A stretch of 64,000 bases of DNA from Bacteroidales bacterium (lineage in GTDB: Bacteria; Bacteroidota; Bacteroidia; Bacteroidales; UBA932), in contig JAGAIM010000087.1 in assembly GCA_017626555.1 (NCBI GenBank), positions 1 through 64,000 on the forward strand, written 5' to 3'. The translations under genes were made by a program, and so were the position numbers. Every line of letters starts with the position of its first letter. The first letter of the stretch is position 1. The notes under the pieces are model-generated. The model had not been told where the DNA came from, made no database searches, and saw only the letters and a list, made by a program, of their open reading frames with translations. Shown piece after piece: positions 44,431-54,449 of this stretch.

Positions 44431-46323
44431 TTATTTATCAATCAGGATCGGCGGAGCGAGCGGAACAAACTGCTCTGAGACATAGTCTGACCTGGTCTCA
44501 GGAGCCTGACCGGTCGCCCTTACGATATCTTTCGCGATGAAGTCATCCATATTGAATGTCTTTCCTGAAGACTTCATAATCCTTCTCACGATAGCCTCAC
44601 GCGAAGGAGCATTGTAATATGGCCTATTGTCTTCCATACAACTGATATACTCCGGCCTCCAGGCTCCGTAATAATAAAGACACGCGCCCTCGAACATATC
44701 TACAGCCTCATATCCCGGACGATCGAAGTAATGCGCCCAATGAACCTGAGACCTGTCACCTGTAATGTCTATATTGTATCCGTAATAAGGATCCCTAGAC
44801 CTCCACGACTTGATCTGACTCTTGATGTCGCTAGGGAGTTCTGACTGGGTATATCTGTACTCGTCGAGAAGCCTTCCGAATCCGTGTCCGCCACCCTCGT
44901 GTGAGACTACGGCCTCGAAAGAATCCTTGCCCATAGGGCACATTGACACAGAGCGTCCGTTATATTCCATCATACAAGTGCCGGCATAAGCATTTACATT
45001 GATCAGAAGGAATACTGTAGTATTCTCCAGATACTCTTCTGTCACGCCGGGAACTTTCTTTGCATAACTGAACACTTTATCATAATTGCAGGAAGTACCT
45101 GTGCTGGTACCGCCCTCAAGGGTAGCGCTGAATGCAGTGTTCCTTTCCTGCTTCTTGACAGTATTCATATCCCTCAGGATCGTTGCCCCGCGTTCCTGAG
45201 AGTAAACTGCAACAGTGCTGATCCTGAAATAGTCTTTGTATGTAGGATATGGCTCTACGCTGAAGAACGCATTTACAGCCGTCTCCACTGCCTGATCAAA
45301 GGCTCCTCCCTCAGTATAATCCTCTTCGATGAATCCGTCACCCATAAAGATAAGGTGGATAGGCTTTGGCGCACCAGCACTTTCCGCTTGATAGAGAGAC
45401 ACCTCTCCATCCTTATATGCTCCTCCGTCACCGGTAGTGAATGTACGCGTCTCGCTCTCTGCAAATGCTCCGAAAGCGTCTATGGCCTGTACCTTCCAGA
45501 GATGCTCCTTACTCTTGGAAAGGAACTGGCTGTGCTTTGTCCTGGTAGCCTGTGTCTCGGTACTTGACCAGGTCGTTCCGCCATCATCGGATATCATAAG
45601 TCTGTAGGAGACCACATCACCGTCCGGATCTGAGGAAGGTTTCCAAGTGAAATATGCATTGATTTTGGTATCGACAGCGCCGTCCTCAGGTGAAACAAGT
45701 TCAGGCTTTGCTGGCGGATCATTAGGGAGCGACTGACTGACAGTCAGCATTGTAAATGACTTGCCGTAATCAACAGTCAGGAATGTCCTGTCTCTCGGAG
45801 TACGGTCAGTGATAGGAGACGGAGTGAGTCTGACATCGGTCTCGCCGGCTGTTCCTGATATAGGATTTGCGGCAATCCAATCAATTTCTTCCGGAATCTC
45901 TATCTTCCAGTCGTATGCTGATACGATCGTAAAGTCAATAGGGGTTCCCTCCGAGTCAAACTCGAAAAGCATCTGGTTGGCAGAAAAATCCACTCCGGCC
46001 TGAGTAAGATTGACCTGGGTCATAGCGCTGCCTCCAGCGATTGTAAGGATTTCCTTTCTTTCAAGTCCCTCGTTCTTGTCTGTCCTGACAGTGACCTGTG
46101 CAGATCCGCTTCCTGAAGAAGGATCGACAGACACCCACTCAGGAGCAGTGATGGTCCATCCGCAATTGGCTGTAATATCCATCGTCTTACTGCCACCATC
46201 CTTTGTCCAGGTAAGTTCGGTCTTCGATGCCACTATGCTGTCTTCCTCCTTGCAGGAATCAGCAACAGTCATAAACAATAACGTCGATACAATCGCCAAC
46301 AGAACTCTGAGATATTGTTTCAT
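44431..46323 (-). CDS. Surface M64 (IgA-type) metallopeptidase with BACON domains
   Basis: A 630-aa predicted lipoprotein (MTVADSC, Cys24). Two BACON modules (about 30-110 and 115-200) and a fibronectin-like module (about 205-295) precede a Peptidase_M64 domain (about 315-580). The zinc site reads SHEGGGHGFGRLLDEY, so His-Glu-Gly-Gly-Gly-His, with one residue more than the classical HExxH of the family. M64 includes IgA-specific enzymes; BACON modules bind glycans or mucin. As last gene of the left Sus operon it should cut host or dietary glycoproteins at the cell surface for uptake by the SusCD pair. Confidence 0.87.
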   Translation of the reverse strand: MKQYLRVLLAIVSTLLFMTVADSCKEEDSIVASKTELTWTKDGGSKTMDITANCGWTITAPEWVSVDPSSGSGSAQVTVRTDKNEGLERKEILTIAGGSAMTQVNLTQAGVDFSANQMLFEFDSEGTPIDFTIVSAYDWKIEIPEEIDWIAANPISGTAGETDVRLTPSPITDRTPRDRTFLTVDYGKSFTMLTVSQSLPNDPPAKPELVSPEDGAVDTKINAYFTWKPSSDPDGDVVSYRLMISDDGGTTWSSTETQATRTKHSQFLSKSKEHLWKVQAIDAFGAFAESETRTFTTGDGGAYKDGEVSLYQAESAGAPKPIHLIFMGDGFIEEDYTEGGAFDQAVETAVNAFFSVEPYPTYKDYFRISTVAVYSQERGATILRDMNTVKKQERNTAFSATLEGGTSTGTSCNYDKVFSYAKKVPGVTEEYLENTTVFLLINVNAYAGTCMMEYNGRSVSMCPMGKDSFEAVVSHEGGGHGFGRLLDEYRYTQSELPSDIKSQIKSWRSRDPYYGYNIDITGDRSQVHWAHYFDRPGYEAVDMFEGACLYYYGAWRPEYISCMEDNRPYYNAPSREAIVRRIMKSSGKTFNMDDFIAKDIVRATGQAPETRSDYVSEQFVPLAPPILIDK

Positions 46324-46364
46324 TACGACAATAAATTAGTTTAAATTATGGTTAATTTGTTTAA

Positions 46365-46407
46365 CGACAAAGCCTTCCGACCCATTTTTGAGTCGGAAGG
46401 TTTCGTC
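46365..46407 (-). promoter_or_regulatory. Intercistronic hairpin before the M64 gene
   Basis: AGCCTTCCGAC and GTCGGAAGGT pair, extending with a few mismatches to about 16 bp (46365-46381 with 46392-46407). It lies between the 556-codon lipoprotein gene and the peptidase gene. The U-tract on the minus strand is weak, so partial termination or RNA processing is more likely than a full stop. The right operon has a similar hairpin at the same relative place. Confidence 0.55.
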
Positions 46408-46422
46408 AGATTATTAGTTTGG

Positions 46423-48087
46423 CTACTTTGTAAAGCCACTTCTAAAGTTTTCTTTAAGTTCCTTTACGTGAGTCTTTGCATTTGACATCTGTCGTGTTGC
46501 CGACTCTTCCATTGGCACATACGTCAATTTAGAGCCGTCAGGGCAATATGAGTAGGCGCCAAGATAGGCATCAGTATAGACACCATATTCGCAGTATGAT
46601 ATCTCAGTGAAATAACCTTCTTCATCAAATTTGACTCTAATAGGATCCGCACCGTTGCCTCCTCCAAAGAATACCAATGTTTCTCCGGAATCAAATTGGT
46701 AGAATCCCATTCCGAATGCAGAATCATCATAAATCGCGCCCTTGAACAAGAATGTTCCGTCAAAAACAATTGTAGAAGTCGCATAATCAACTGTTCCTAC
46801 AAGTTGTGGATTAGCAAAGGCTGCTCCTCCATTCAGTTCGAACCAGTCGGCCGACATAACTATAGTACTGTTGTCAAGTTTTTCAAACATTGATATAAAC
46901 TGACTGGTTTCAACCCCTTCCTCAGTATCCCACGCATAGTCTATAAGATAATAGCCCGGTTTAAGATCAACCAGGAAGTTGCTGTACCTGAGTTTTGAAG
47001 GTTCAAATGCAGTGGTCACATTACCCCAAACATCATAGAATGCTCCAGCCGCTACAAGTACATCAAACTCACCGGTAGGCATCTTAGGAAGATAAACAGT
47101 AACAGTCTTGCCATCCTCTCCCAAAGTCCACTCCGCATAAAGAATGCTCTGGCCTTCAGCCTCAAGATAGACCACTGAAATAGGATTCTTGACCTTACTA
47201 TTCACCATCACTTCTGTAGGGAGAGTAAACACAATATTGGCATCTTCAGCCGCCCAATTGACATTATCTGCAGGTTCAGTAAAGTTTGATTCCGTGATAG
47301 GGATAGCGACACTGTCAGTATCCCATCCAAGATTCACATACTCCCCGGTCTGATCGAGTCCTGACACGCACTGCGCACACTTGTTTCCCGATAGGTCAGT
47401 CACGAGACCCTCCTCGAAACTTACATAGTATCCTGCACCGTTTCCAGCCTCAGGGCATACCAAAGTCACAGTGTTTGCCTCAACTGTAATGTTCTCCTCC
47501 GCAATAACCTGATCCTTGACATAATAAGCACTGACACCCCAGGCAATGACTGAGACATAAGCCTTTCCTTTACCACGGACCACTGTCTCGTCGAAAGCGA
47601 GAGTGAGTACATTCTTGTCAAATGACGCACCTGCAGGCTGAGGAATCCAGGTATCGTTCATTGTGACATCAAGGGTCACAACTTCACCGATAAGACCTGT
47701 TTCAGTGATGGCTGCAGCAAAGACCTGATATGTCTCTGCAGGGAATTCAGTACAGTCAACTGTAACCGTATTTTCGAATGAATCCTCTTCACTGAGTGAA
47801 GTGTTGAATGAACCGCTTGCGTCTGCAAGGGCTTCTTCCACAAGGATGTCGTATGCCGAAGGTACAGGATTATCTGATCCTGCGAAAACTGCGTATGCAT
47901 ACTGTGACGCATTCTCAGATGCAGTGATCTCGAAGGACAGAGTCACATCATCAGCAACCTTCTGTTTCAAAGTCACTGAAGGCTTTTCCTTGTCCTTGTT
48001 CTGGTTGTTCAGGACGTTTGCCTCCTCACAAGAGATGAGTATAGAGGCAGCGGCCAGAAAACCAGCAAGATATTTTATTGTCTTCAT
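46423..48087 (-). CDS. Surface lipoprotein with Ig-like domains (left Sus operon)
   Basis: A 554-aa predicted lipoprotein from MKTIKYLAGFLAAAS, lipobox SILISC (Cys20). The acidic linker after Cys is usual for surface-exposed Bacteroidota lipoproteins. The next part (about 35-105) is a beta-sandwich (KPSVTLKQKVADDVTLSFEI). It is followed by two Ig-like repeats of the Big_5 type (ASFDKNVLTLAFDETVVRG; FTLPTEVMVNSKVK) and a C-terminal beta-rich region. No catalytic motif is visible. By position it should be a SusE/F-like ligand-binding protein that feeds the SusCD transporter. The ligand is unknown. Confidence 0.65.
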   Translation of the reverse strand: MKTIKYLAGFLAAASILISCEEANVLNNQNKDKEKPSVTLKQKVADDVTLSFEITASENASQYAYAVFAGSDNPVPSAYDILVEEALADASGSFNTSLSEEDSFENTVTVDCTEFPAETYQVFAAAITETGLIGEVVTLDVTMNDTWIPQPAGASFDKNVLTLAFDETVVRGKGKAYVSVIAWGVSAYYVKDQVIAEENITVEANTVTLVCPEAGNGAGYYVSFEEGLVTDLSGNKCAQCVSGLDQTGEYVNLGWDTDSVAIPITESNFTEPADNVNWAAEDANIVFTLPTEVMVNSKVKNPISVVYLEAEGQSILYAEWTLGEDGKTVTVYLPKMPTGEFDVLVAAGAFYDVWGNVTTAFEPSKLRYSNFLVDLKPGYYLIDYAWDTEEGVETSQFISMFEKLDNSTIVMSADWFELNGGAAFANPQLVGTVDYATSTIVFDGTFLFKGAIYDDSAFGMGFYQFDSGETLVFFGGGNGADPIRVKFDEEGYFTEISYCEYGVYTDAYLGAYSYCPDGSKLTYVPMEESATRQMSNAKTHVKELKENFRSGFTK

Positions 48088-48112
48088 AATCAATTCAATT
48101 TAAAGTTCAATA

Positions 48113-49063
48113 TTACTTACGAGTCATAACAACGTCACCGAATGCCATCCAATATCCGTAGTATTCCCCACTTACGCCCCATACGGTAGCAACCAGATAA
48201 TAACCTTTCTCGAATGTAATGGTATTCATATCCTCACTCCAAGTAGCCTTGATCTGGTAATCGTGATCTGTTGACATTTTACCGTCGGCAGTCGGTGTTC
48301 CGGCAGCAAACTTCACTTCAACATCCTCATCAATACCATTGAATGACCAGATATTAGCCATAAGTTCACCGCTCTTGGTAGAAAGAATTTCTTCTTCGGC
48401 ATTGTAGTTCAGATACCATACAGGCTGTTTTACCGGAGTATATTTTCCACCGTATGATGTAAGATCTTTCATCTGGCCACCAAATCCCCAGCATACAAGA
48501 ATCTTCTCAAAATTGACATCCTCTTCTTCAGTAGAGAATCCACCACTGATGTTCACATCGAATGTAGAACCGTCAGAAGCCTTGGCAACCCAATTTCCCA
48601 TAAGTCTTTCGTAAGGGTTGTTGTCGTTGTCGGCAAGTTCGATTGAAGCCTTTCCAGTACCGGCAAGGGCAGCACCATTTACATTAGCGATGGAAAGATT
48701 GATGAATCTCGAATCATTGATCTCCTGATTGTCAAAAATCTGGAATTCAAGATATGCAGGAGCCTCCGGATCACCGGCATACTTGAGACCTTCAGTCTGA
48801 GTGAAGTGTACAAGTTCCTCGATCTTGACCCCAGTTCCCTCGACCTCTGCAACGATGTCGAAAGTGATAGGATATGACTTTGGCTCGCCTGTGAACTGGA
48901 TAGGAATCTTCACAAGTCCTGCGCTTTCTTTATATACATAGGTATCTTGTGCAAAACCGATAGTCGCATCACCTTTCCCCTGAGGCTCCTCCTGTTCGCA
49001 AGACGTAGCGAAAGCAAGCACGAGGGCTGAAGATGCGATCATAATATTTCTAAATAATTTCAT
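48113..49063 (-). CDS. Surface lipoprotein, Calx-beta-like (left Sus operon)
   Basis: A 316-aa lipoprotein (lipobox FATSC, Cys22). Residues about 33-150 resemble a Calx-beta/DUF1735-like module (GFAQDTYVYKESAGLVKIPI .. ASIELADND), often found next to SusD in Bacteroidota. The rest is a beta-rich domain with many aromatic residues (GYYLVATVWGVSGEYYGYW). It is likely a surface accessory protein of the SusCD complex that binds the substrate or the partner lipoprotein. It lies 25 bases after susD. Confidence 0.65.
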   Translation of the reverse strand: MKLFRNIMIASSALVLAFATSCEQEEPQGKGDATIGFAQDTYVYKESAGLVKIPIQFTGEPKSYPITFDIVAEVEGTGVKIEELVHFTQTEGLKYAGDPEAPAYLEFQIFDNQEINDSRFINLSIANVNGAALAGTGKASIELADNDNNPYERLMGNWVAKASDGSTFDVNISGGFSTEEEDVNFEKILVCWGFGGQMKDLTSYGGKYTPVKQPVWYLNYNAEEEILSTKSGELMANIWSFNGIDEDVEVKFAAGTPTADGKMSTDHDYQIKATWSEDMNTITFEKGYYLVATVWGVSGEYYGYWMAFGDVVMTRK

Positions 49064-49088
49064 CTCATTTCAGATTTTAAAGGTTCGA

Positions 49089-50600
49089 CTAATTGTTTGT
49101 ATAACCTGGATTCTGAGTCATCTGAGGGTTAGCCTGCATCTCATCCACAGGGATCGGCCACACAAAGAGAGGACTGTCCGCTTCCATTGAAAGACCCGCG
49201 TACTTCTCACCCGGCATCACAAGTTCAGGATTCTGTCCCGCAGACCTTGTGAAACCTATATGCCAACGCTTGAGGTCGTTCATACGATGGCCTTCACCGA
49301 AGAGTTCACGTACTCTTTCCTGACGGAGTTCTACCACAAGAGCGTCTCCGGAATAGTCAGTATTCTTCCAACCTGCTATACGTGCTGCCCTTAAATCGTT
49401 GATATACTTGCTTGCAACGAGATCCTGCCCGCCCTTATTGACAGCAGCCTCAGCAGCGATAAGATACATCTCCGAAATCCTGAAGATCTTAGGCATATTC
49501 ACATAGTTGGTTACCGCAGAATAAAGTTTAGGGTTTCCAGGGTATTTTACAAGAAGCGTGAGGGTTCCCACAACCGGAGTAGTGATATTGCGGGTATCGA
49601 ACCAAGACTGATAACGGATATCGTTCTCCTTATCATACAGATTAAGAGCCCAGTCTTCCGGAACATACTGAGGGTTATCCTCTCCTTCCTTGCCTGAAGT
49701 ATTGTAGATAAAGTATGAGAATGCGTTTCCAAGGTCATCCGGACCAGTCATTGCAGCCTGCCAGATAGTCTCTGAAAGATTGTCATTTGTCCAGCCGTCC
49801 GCGAATGTCCTGACATCTGTAACGAGTCTGTACTTTCCTGAATCGATAAGCGACTTTGCCTTGAGAAGCGCTGTATCATAATCGTGCATCATAAGAGCCA
49901 CACGCGCCTGAAGAGCAGTCACCACATCAGCAGTAATATATGCAGAACCGACTGACCCGGCAACAGTCACATATTTCTCAGCCTCTGCAAGATCTGCAAG
50001 AATCTGATCGTAGGTAGCCTGAAGTGTCGGACGTGAAGGATACTTCGATGAATCTCCGGTAGGTGCATACTCGAGGACTACAGGCACGCCAAGAAACTCC
50101 TCGGCAGTGTCAGGATCGTAGTCTGCGCAGAAATAGCAGCAAAGTTGATAATACATATGAGCCCTGAGGTAGCAAGCCTCTCCGTAATAGAGTTCTACTG
50201 TCTTTGTGTCAGCCTCGTCGAGGGTGCCGGCAGCAAGAAGTTTCTGAGTACCTTCTATAAGGAAGTTGGCGTTGGAAATGATGCTGTATAATCCGAACCA
50301 CGCTGAACTTGCCATACCTTCAGAAGTGGTCACCGAATAATGGTACCAGGCTCCCTGGAAGTTACCGAAATTCTTTACGGCGTGGTAAAGGTCTGCCTGA
50401 AGATCAGGCACGTAAACATACGCACCGGTGAATACACCCTTTGTTCCGGAGTACAGACCATTGCGGAATGCCTCGCAGTCTGCAACACTTTCCATAGCCT
50501 CTTCAGTATTGATTGCATTGTCCGGGAACTTGTCCAGACTGCAGGCGCTGAAGGTTATGAGGGCTGCAGCAATTATAAGGATTGTCTTTATATTTTTCAT
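49089..50600 (-). CDS. SusD/RagB-family surface lipoprotein (left operon)
   Basis: A 503-aa SusD homolog: lipobox ITFSAC (Cys20) and the TPR-based fold of the family (EACYLRAHMYYQLCCYF; RISEMYLIAAEAAVNKGG; LRQERVRELFGEGHRMNDLKRW). SusD acts as the lid of the SusC barrel and captures ligand at the cell surface. An ATG four codons earlier (50612) is equally possible. It follows susC after 16 bases. The ligand is unknown; neighbours suggest peptides or glycopeptides. Confidence 0.93.
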   Translation of the reverse strand: MKNIKTILIIAAALITFSACSLDKFPDNAINTEEAMESVADCEAFRNGLYSGTKGVFTGAYVYVPDLQADLYHAVKNFGNFQGAWYHYSVTTSEGMASSAWFGLYSIISNANFLIEGTQKLLAAGTLDEADTKTVELYYGEACYLRAHMYYQLCCYFCADYDPDTAEEFLGVPVVLEYAPTGDSSKYPSRPTLQATYDQILADLAEAEKYVTVAGSVGSAYITADVVTALQARVALMMHDYDTALLKAKSLIDSGKYRLVTDVRTFADGWTNDNLSETIWQAAMTGPDDLGNAFSYFIYNTSGKEGEDNPQYVPEDWALNLYDKENDIRYQSWFDTRNITTPVVGTLTLLVKYPGNPKLYSAVTNYVNMPKIFRISEMYLIAAEAAVNKGGQDLVASKYINDLRAARIAGWKNTDYSGDALVVELRQERVRELFGEGHRMNDLKRWHIGFTRSAGQNPELVMPGEKYAGLSMEADSPLFVWPIPVDEMQANPQMTQNPGYTNN

Positions 50601-50616
50601 AATCGTCTTCATTTAT

Positions 50617-53589
50617 TTAGAATACCAATTCTGCTCCGAATACAAACTGGCGTGAGTTAGGATACATACCAGATGTTGCGTTAGAGGCTCCCACTTCAGG
50701 GTCATATCCTGCGAAGTCGGTTACTGTCCAGAGGTTACGTGCCGTAAGATAAATCTTGAGTCCTGAAAGAACCTTGCTCTTCTGGATCATCTCAGACGGG
50801 AACGCGTATGATACGGACAGATTCTTCAGACGCATAAACGATGCGTTGGAGAAACGTGCTGTATCGTGATAGAACTGTGTTCCGTATTTAGGGATATCGG
50901 TCACGTCACCAGGCTTCTGCCAGATGTCAAGCATCTTTGTCTCGAAGTTGCTTGAGAAAAGGAGGTTCTGAGGGTTCATTGTATAGTAACGCTCGTTGAT
51001 GAAGATCCAGCGTTCTCCGATCCAAGAGAAATCGGCATTGATTCCCAGACCCTTCCAAGAGAAGTTGGTAGAAAAACCTCCTGACCAAGGGGCATTTGTA
51101 TCCATTCCGCAGAACTGCATAATGTCATCAGAATAGGTCTTGGTAAGGTTGCCGTTGAGGTCATACCACATAGGAGCGCCGTCCTGAGGGTCAACGCCTG
51201 CACGTACCTGTGTATAAACAAGAGATGAAGGCATACCTACCTGATATTTGAGAGAGTAGTCAGGGAATGCAAGTTCGTCAAGACCCTGATAGAGTTTGGT
51301 GATCTTGTTCTTGTTGTAGTTCACGTTTGCCCTGACTCCCCAATAAACGTTCTTTGTGTGAACGAGGTCGAGTTCCACATCAAGATCAACTCCGGTATTC
51401 TTCATCTCAGCGATGTTACCCATTCCGCTTGCGTGACCTGTAGTGCCGGAGAAAGGAAGTTCCATAAGAAGGTCTGAAGACAATCTGTCATAGAACTCCA
51501 GGCCGAGGGTGAGTCTGTCCCAGAGACGAGTATGGAGACGTACGTTGAGTGTAGCAACTGTCTCCCAAGTGAGGTCTGCGTTAGGAACCTGTGCGAGTGC
51601 CCATCCTGCCTTTCCGTTATATTTAGGGCCGGCACCGACGAGACCAAGAGACTCATACCAACTGTTAAGGCCTGCATTACCTGTGGTACCGTAACTTACG
51701 CTGAGGCTGAGGTCGTTCACCCAATTCACATTCTGAAGGAAAGGTTCGCTTTTTGCTTTCCACATACCGCCGAACGAGTAGAATGTAGCGTATCTGTGGT
51801 TCTTGCCGAAAAGTGATGAACCATCGGTACGAACCGATGCATCAAGGAAGTATCTGTCTGCGTAGTTGTAGTTGACATTTCCAAAGAATGAGTTGAATGC
51901 ACACTCTGAAGTACCGCCGGCCCAGTCACTGATGTCTGTAGTCGAGCCGAAGTTCACGATACGGTCATCAGTAAGTCCTGTACCGGTAGCATTGAAACTC
52001 TCGGTATGACGGATGAACGACTCGTGGCCTGCAAGAGCAGCGAAGAAATGCTTCTTGTTGATATCGGTCTTGTACTCCACAGTATTTGTTGAAGACAACT
52101 GATAATATCTTTCAAATGCCTGAGAGTTACGTCCTCTTGCAGAGAATGGTTCATACGAAGGATAGTTGATGGCCTCTCCCTTGTAGTCATATCCGTCGAT
52201 AGCCTGCTGGGCACGGATCGTAAGACCCTTCATTGGAGTAAGGAGGAAATAAGTCTGACCCATAAGGCTGAGATTCTCCTTCATATTGGTATTCTTCTCA
52301 TAATACTTGTTGAGGTCGATCATATTATCCCAAGGATATACCTCGTAAGGATCTCCCCAAGAGATTGTTCCATCCGGATTATAAATGATCTCGTATGGTG
52401 ACTTGTAAGGAAGTGCAGTCACAGCCTGAAGGATAGGTGACTGAGTGTACCAACCTGTAACGATGGTCTGATAGCCTGAATATGTCAAGGCGACATTTGC
52501 GCCGAACTTGAGCCAGTCAGTAACCTGAGTGTCGAGATTTGTACGGAAAGTGAAGCGATCGACACCTGAGTTAGCCTTTGCCGTACCTTTCTCAGAATAG
52601 TAACCAAGTGATACATAGTAGTTTGTCTTCTCAGATGCACCACGGATGGAAGCATCTGCCTGAAGGACAGGAGCCGCATCATTGAAGAGATAGTCAGTCC
52701 AGTCGAAGTTGATGCCGTTTCCAAGAACAAAAGCCTTCTCTGCCTGATAAGCCGGGTCGAATTTAAGTTCCGGAACACATATCTCTTCGAACTGGAACAA
52801 CTGCTCGGAAGTCATCATCTCCATATTATAGTTGGTAAGCATCGAGATACCATACTGACCTCGGAATGAAACGCTTGGCTTCTCACCCTGCTTACCCTTC
52901 TTCGTAGAGATGAAGATGACTCCGTTAGCCGCACGCGAACCATAAATCGCTGTAGAAGAAGCATCCTTAAGAACTGAAATGTTCTCAATATCCTGAGGGC
53001 TGATGCTGTTGAATACATCCGAACTTACCGGCACACCGTCAAGGATGTAAAGAGGAGCCGTGCTGAGATTGAGCGATGACTCGCCACGGAGCCTCACACT
53101 GACGCTGCTCTGAGGCTCTCCTGAAGTGTTGAAGATCTGAAGACCCGCAACCTTTCCCTGCAGGGCATCTCCGATGTTAGCAGAAGGTCTGGATGCAATC
53201 TCGTCTGACGATACTGTAGTCACGGAACCAACGATGTTACCGATCTTCTGACCGGTACCGTAACCTACGACGATAGTGGCATCAAGGAACTCTGCATCTT
53301 CCTCGACCTGAATGGCGATGAACGTCTTGCCATTGATATCGACAGTCTGGGTCGCATATCCGATGATGGATACGATAAGTTGACCGTTCGAAGGCGCATT
53401 TACCTTGAATTGTCCATCAGCATCAGTCGAAGTTCCGGTCTGTGTGCCGGCTACCATTACGGTAGCGCCGATAACCGGCTGGTCATTACTGTCAGTAACG
53501 ACACCGCTCACAGTGATGTTCTGGGCAAATGCGGAAACCGAAGCCAGCAACATCACCATTACCGTGAAAAAAAGTCTGATTCTTTTCAT
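50617..53589 (-). CDS. SusC/RagA-family TonB-linked outer-membrane transporter (left operon)
   Basis: A 990-aa receptor: signal peptide (residues 1-22, ..SVSAFA), N-terminal carboxypeptidase-regulatory-like domain (ITVSGVVTDSNDQPVIGATV), plug (about 110-230, with LYILDGVPVSSDVF and STAIYGSRAANGVIFISTKK) and a 22-strand barrel ending in FGAELVF. It imports the bound substrate with TonB energy. The region upstream of its start is the left inverted repeat, and I see no TAnnTTTG promoter pointing to it, so it appears silent in this orientation. Confidence 0.95.
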   Translation of the reverse strand: MKRIRLFFTVMVMLLASVSAFAQNITVSGVVTDSNDQPVIGATVMVAGTQTGTSTDADGQFKVNAPSNGQLIVSIIGYATQTVDINGKTFIAIQVEEDAEFLDATIVVGYGTGQKIGNIVGSVTTVSSDEIASRPSANIGDALQGKVAGLQIFNTSGEPQSSVSVRLRGESSLNLSTAPLYILDGVPVSSDVFNSISPQDIENISVLKDASSTAIYGSRAANGVIFISTKKGKQGEKPSVSFRGQYGISMLTNYNMEMMTSEQLFQFEEICVPELKFDPAYQAEKAFVLGNGINFDWTDYLFNDAAPVLQADASIRGASEKTNYYVSLGYYSEKGTAKANSGVDRFTFRTNLDTQVTDWLKFGANVALTYSGYQTIVTGWYTQSPILQAVTALPYKSPYEIIYNPDGTISWGDPYEVYPWDNMIDLNKYYEKNTNMKENLSLMGQTYFLLTPMKGLTIRAQQAIDGYDYKGEAINYPSYEPFSARGRNSQAFERYYQLSSTNTVEYKTDINKKHFFAALAGHESFIRHTESFNATGTGLTDDRIVNFGSTTDISDWAGGTSECAFNSFFGNVNYNYADRYFLDASVRTDGSSLFGKNHRYATFYSFGGMWKAKSEPFLQNVNWVNDLSLSVSYGTTGNAGLNSWYESLGLVGAGPKYNGKAGWALAQVPNADLTWETVATLNVRLHTRLWDRLTLGLEFYDRLSSDLLMELPFSGTTGHASGMGNIAEMKNTGVDLDVELDLVHTKNVYWGVRANVNYNKNKITKLYQGLDELAFPDYSLKYQVGMPSSLVYTQVRAGVDPQDGAPMWYDLNGNLTKTYSDDIMQFCGMDTNAPWSGGFSTNFSWKGLGINADFSWIGERWIFINERYYTMNPQNLLFSSNFETKMLDIWQKPGDVTDIPKYGTQFYHDTARFSNASFMRLKNLSVSYAFPSEMIQKSKVLSGLKIYLTARNLWTVTDFAGYDPEVGASNATSGMYPNSRQFVFGAELVF

Positions 53590-53689
53590 CTGGTTGAACT
53601 TTTAGTTGTTAAACATAAATATTAAATAAATTCATTTTAGTACGCTACACTACATACTAACTTGCACTATAAATCGAGCGTTTTTCAGA
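53583..53689. repeat. Left inverted repeat of the invertible promoter switch
   Basis: This 107-bp stretch is repeated in inverse orientation at 54495-54594. Block A (53583-53626) is identical over 44 bp, covers the first 7 bases of susC and its leader. Block B (53662-53689) matches over 27 of 28 bp: TTGCACTATAAAT, one variable base, GAGCGTTTTTCAGA. The part between is less similar but shares TACACTACA. Block B borders the segment carrying the recombinase and is the better candidate for the crossover site. Confidence 0.9.
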
Positions 53690-53710
53690 CGCACAAAAAC
53701 TTCATAAATT

Positions 53711-54310
53711 ATGTCAGTATATGCCTATATCAGGGTCAGCACAGAGATGCAGACCTATGCCAGCCAGAAATATGAAATCGAAAGATACTGCAAGCAGCAG
53801 CGGCTCACAGTAACAGAATGGGTATCAGAATCCGTATCAGGAACAATTGCAGTAGAAAAAAGGGTATTAGGAGGTTTGCTGGATCGGATGAAGGAAGGTG
53901 ATGTCCTCATCTGCTCCGAACTATCTCGCCTCGGACGCAATATGCTTATGATAATGTCCATACTGAACATTTGCGCAAGCAAGTGTATATCAATCCATTC
54001 CATTAAGGATCACTTTGACCTTACGGACAATATAAATTCGAAGATCATAGCCTTTGCCTTTGCTCTTGCGGCAGAAATTGAAAGGAATCTGATATCCCAG
54101 AGAACAAAAGAAGCACTTGCTGCAAAAAGAATGGAAGGGATACGCCTCGGACGTCCGCCGGGAAGTTCAAAAAAGAAGGTTACATTCTGTAAGGAATATG
54201 ATAAAGTAGTAGGTATGATGGAGGGTGGAAAGTCACTTTCTTATATAGCCAAATCTCTGGGAATCCATAGAAACACGTTAAAAAGATACCTTGACGATAT
54301 TAAATCATAA
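53711..54310 (+). CDS. Serine site-specific recombinase, Mpi-like DNA invertase
   Basis: A 199-aa small serine recombinase. The catalytic Ser10 is in VYAYIRVSTEMQ, the arginine block is ICSELSRLGRNMLMI, and ALAAEIERNLISQRTKEALAA is the long E-helix. The C-terminal helix-turn-helix is SYIAKSLGIHRNTLKRYL. The wording closely resembles Mpi, the invertase that flips capsule promoters in Bacteroides fragilis. Its start lies 22 bases from the left repeat and it is enclosed by inverted repeats, so its own promoter segment is the likely substrate. No clear promoter for the gene itself is visible. Confidence 0.93.
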   Translation: MSVYAYIRVSTEMQTYASQKYEIERYCKQQRLTVTEWVSESVSGTIAVEKRVLGGLLDRMKEGDVLICSELSRLGRNMLMIMSILNICASKCISIHSIKDHFDLTDNINSKIIAFAFALAAEIERNLISQRTKEALAAKRMEGIRLGRPPGSSKKKVTFCKEYDKVVGMMEGGKSLSYIAKSLGIHRNTLKRYLDDIKS

Positions 54311-54449
54311 TCATAATGTAAAGTTATAAATTTAAACTATTTTACGAGTTCCGATTACCTTTATTTCGTTTTAGAATGAAAGAACTAAAACATTTAAACA
54401 AAATGATTTATATTTTATTTACACAAACACTCGTAACGGACACATAAAA

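Noticed and set aside
53711-54310. Recombinase as part of a transposon or phage integration module
   Set aside because: No transposase partner, phage genes or direct-repeat attachment sites; the flanking repeats are inverted and coincide with susC leaders.
54311-54449. Leftward promoter in the AT-rich part of the invertible segment
   Set aside because: The best match (TCATTTTG with TTTG 17 bases away) has one mismatch and wrong spacing, and would read antisense into the recombinase gene.
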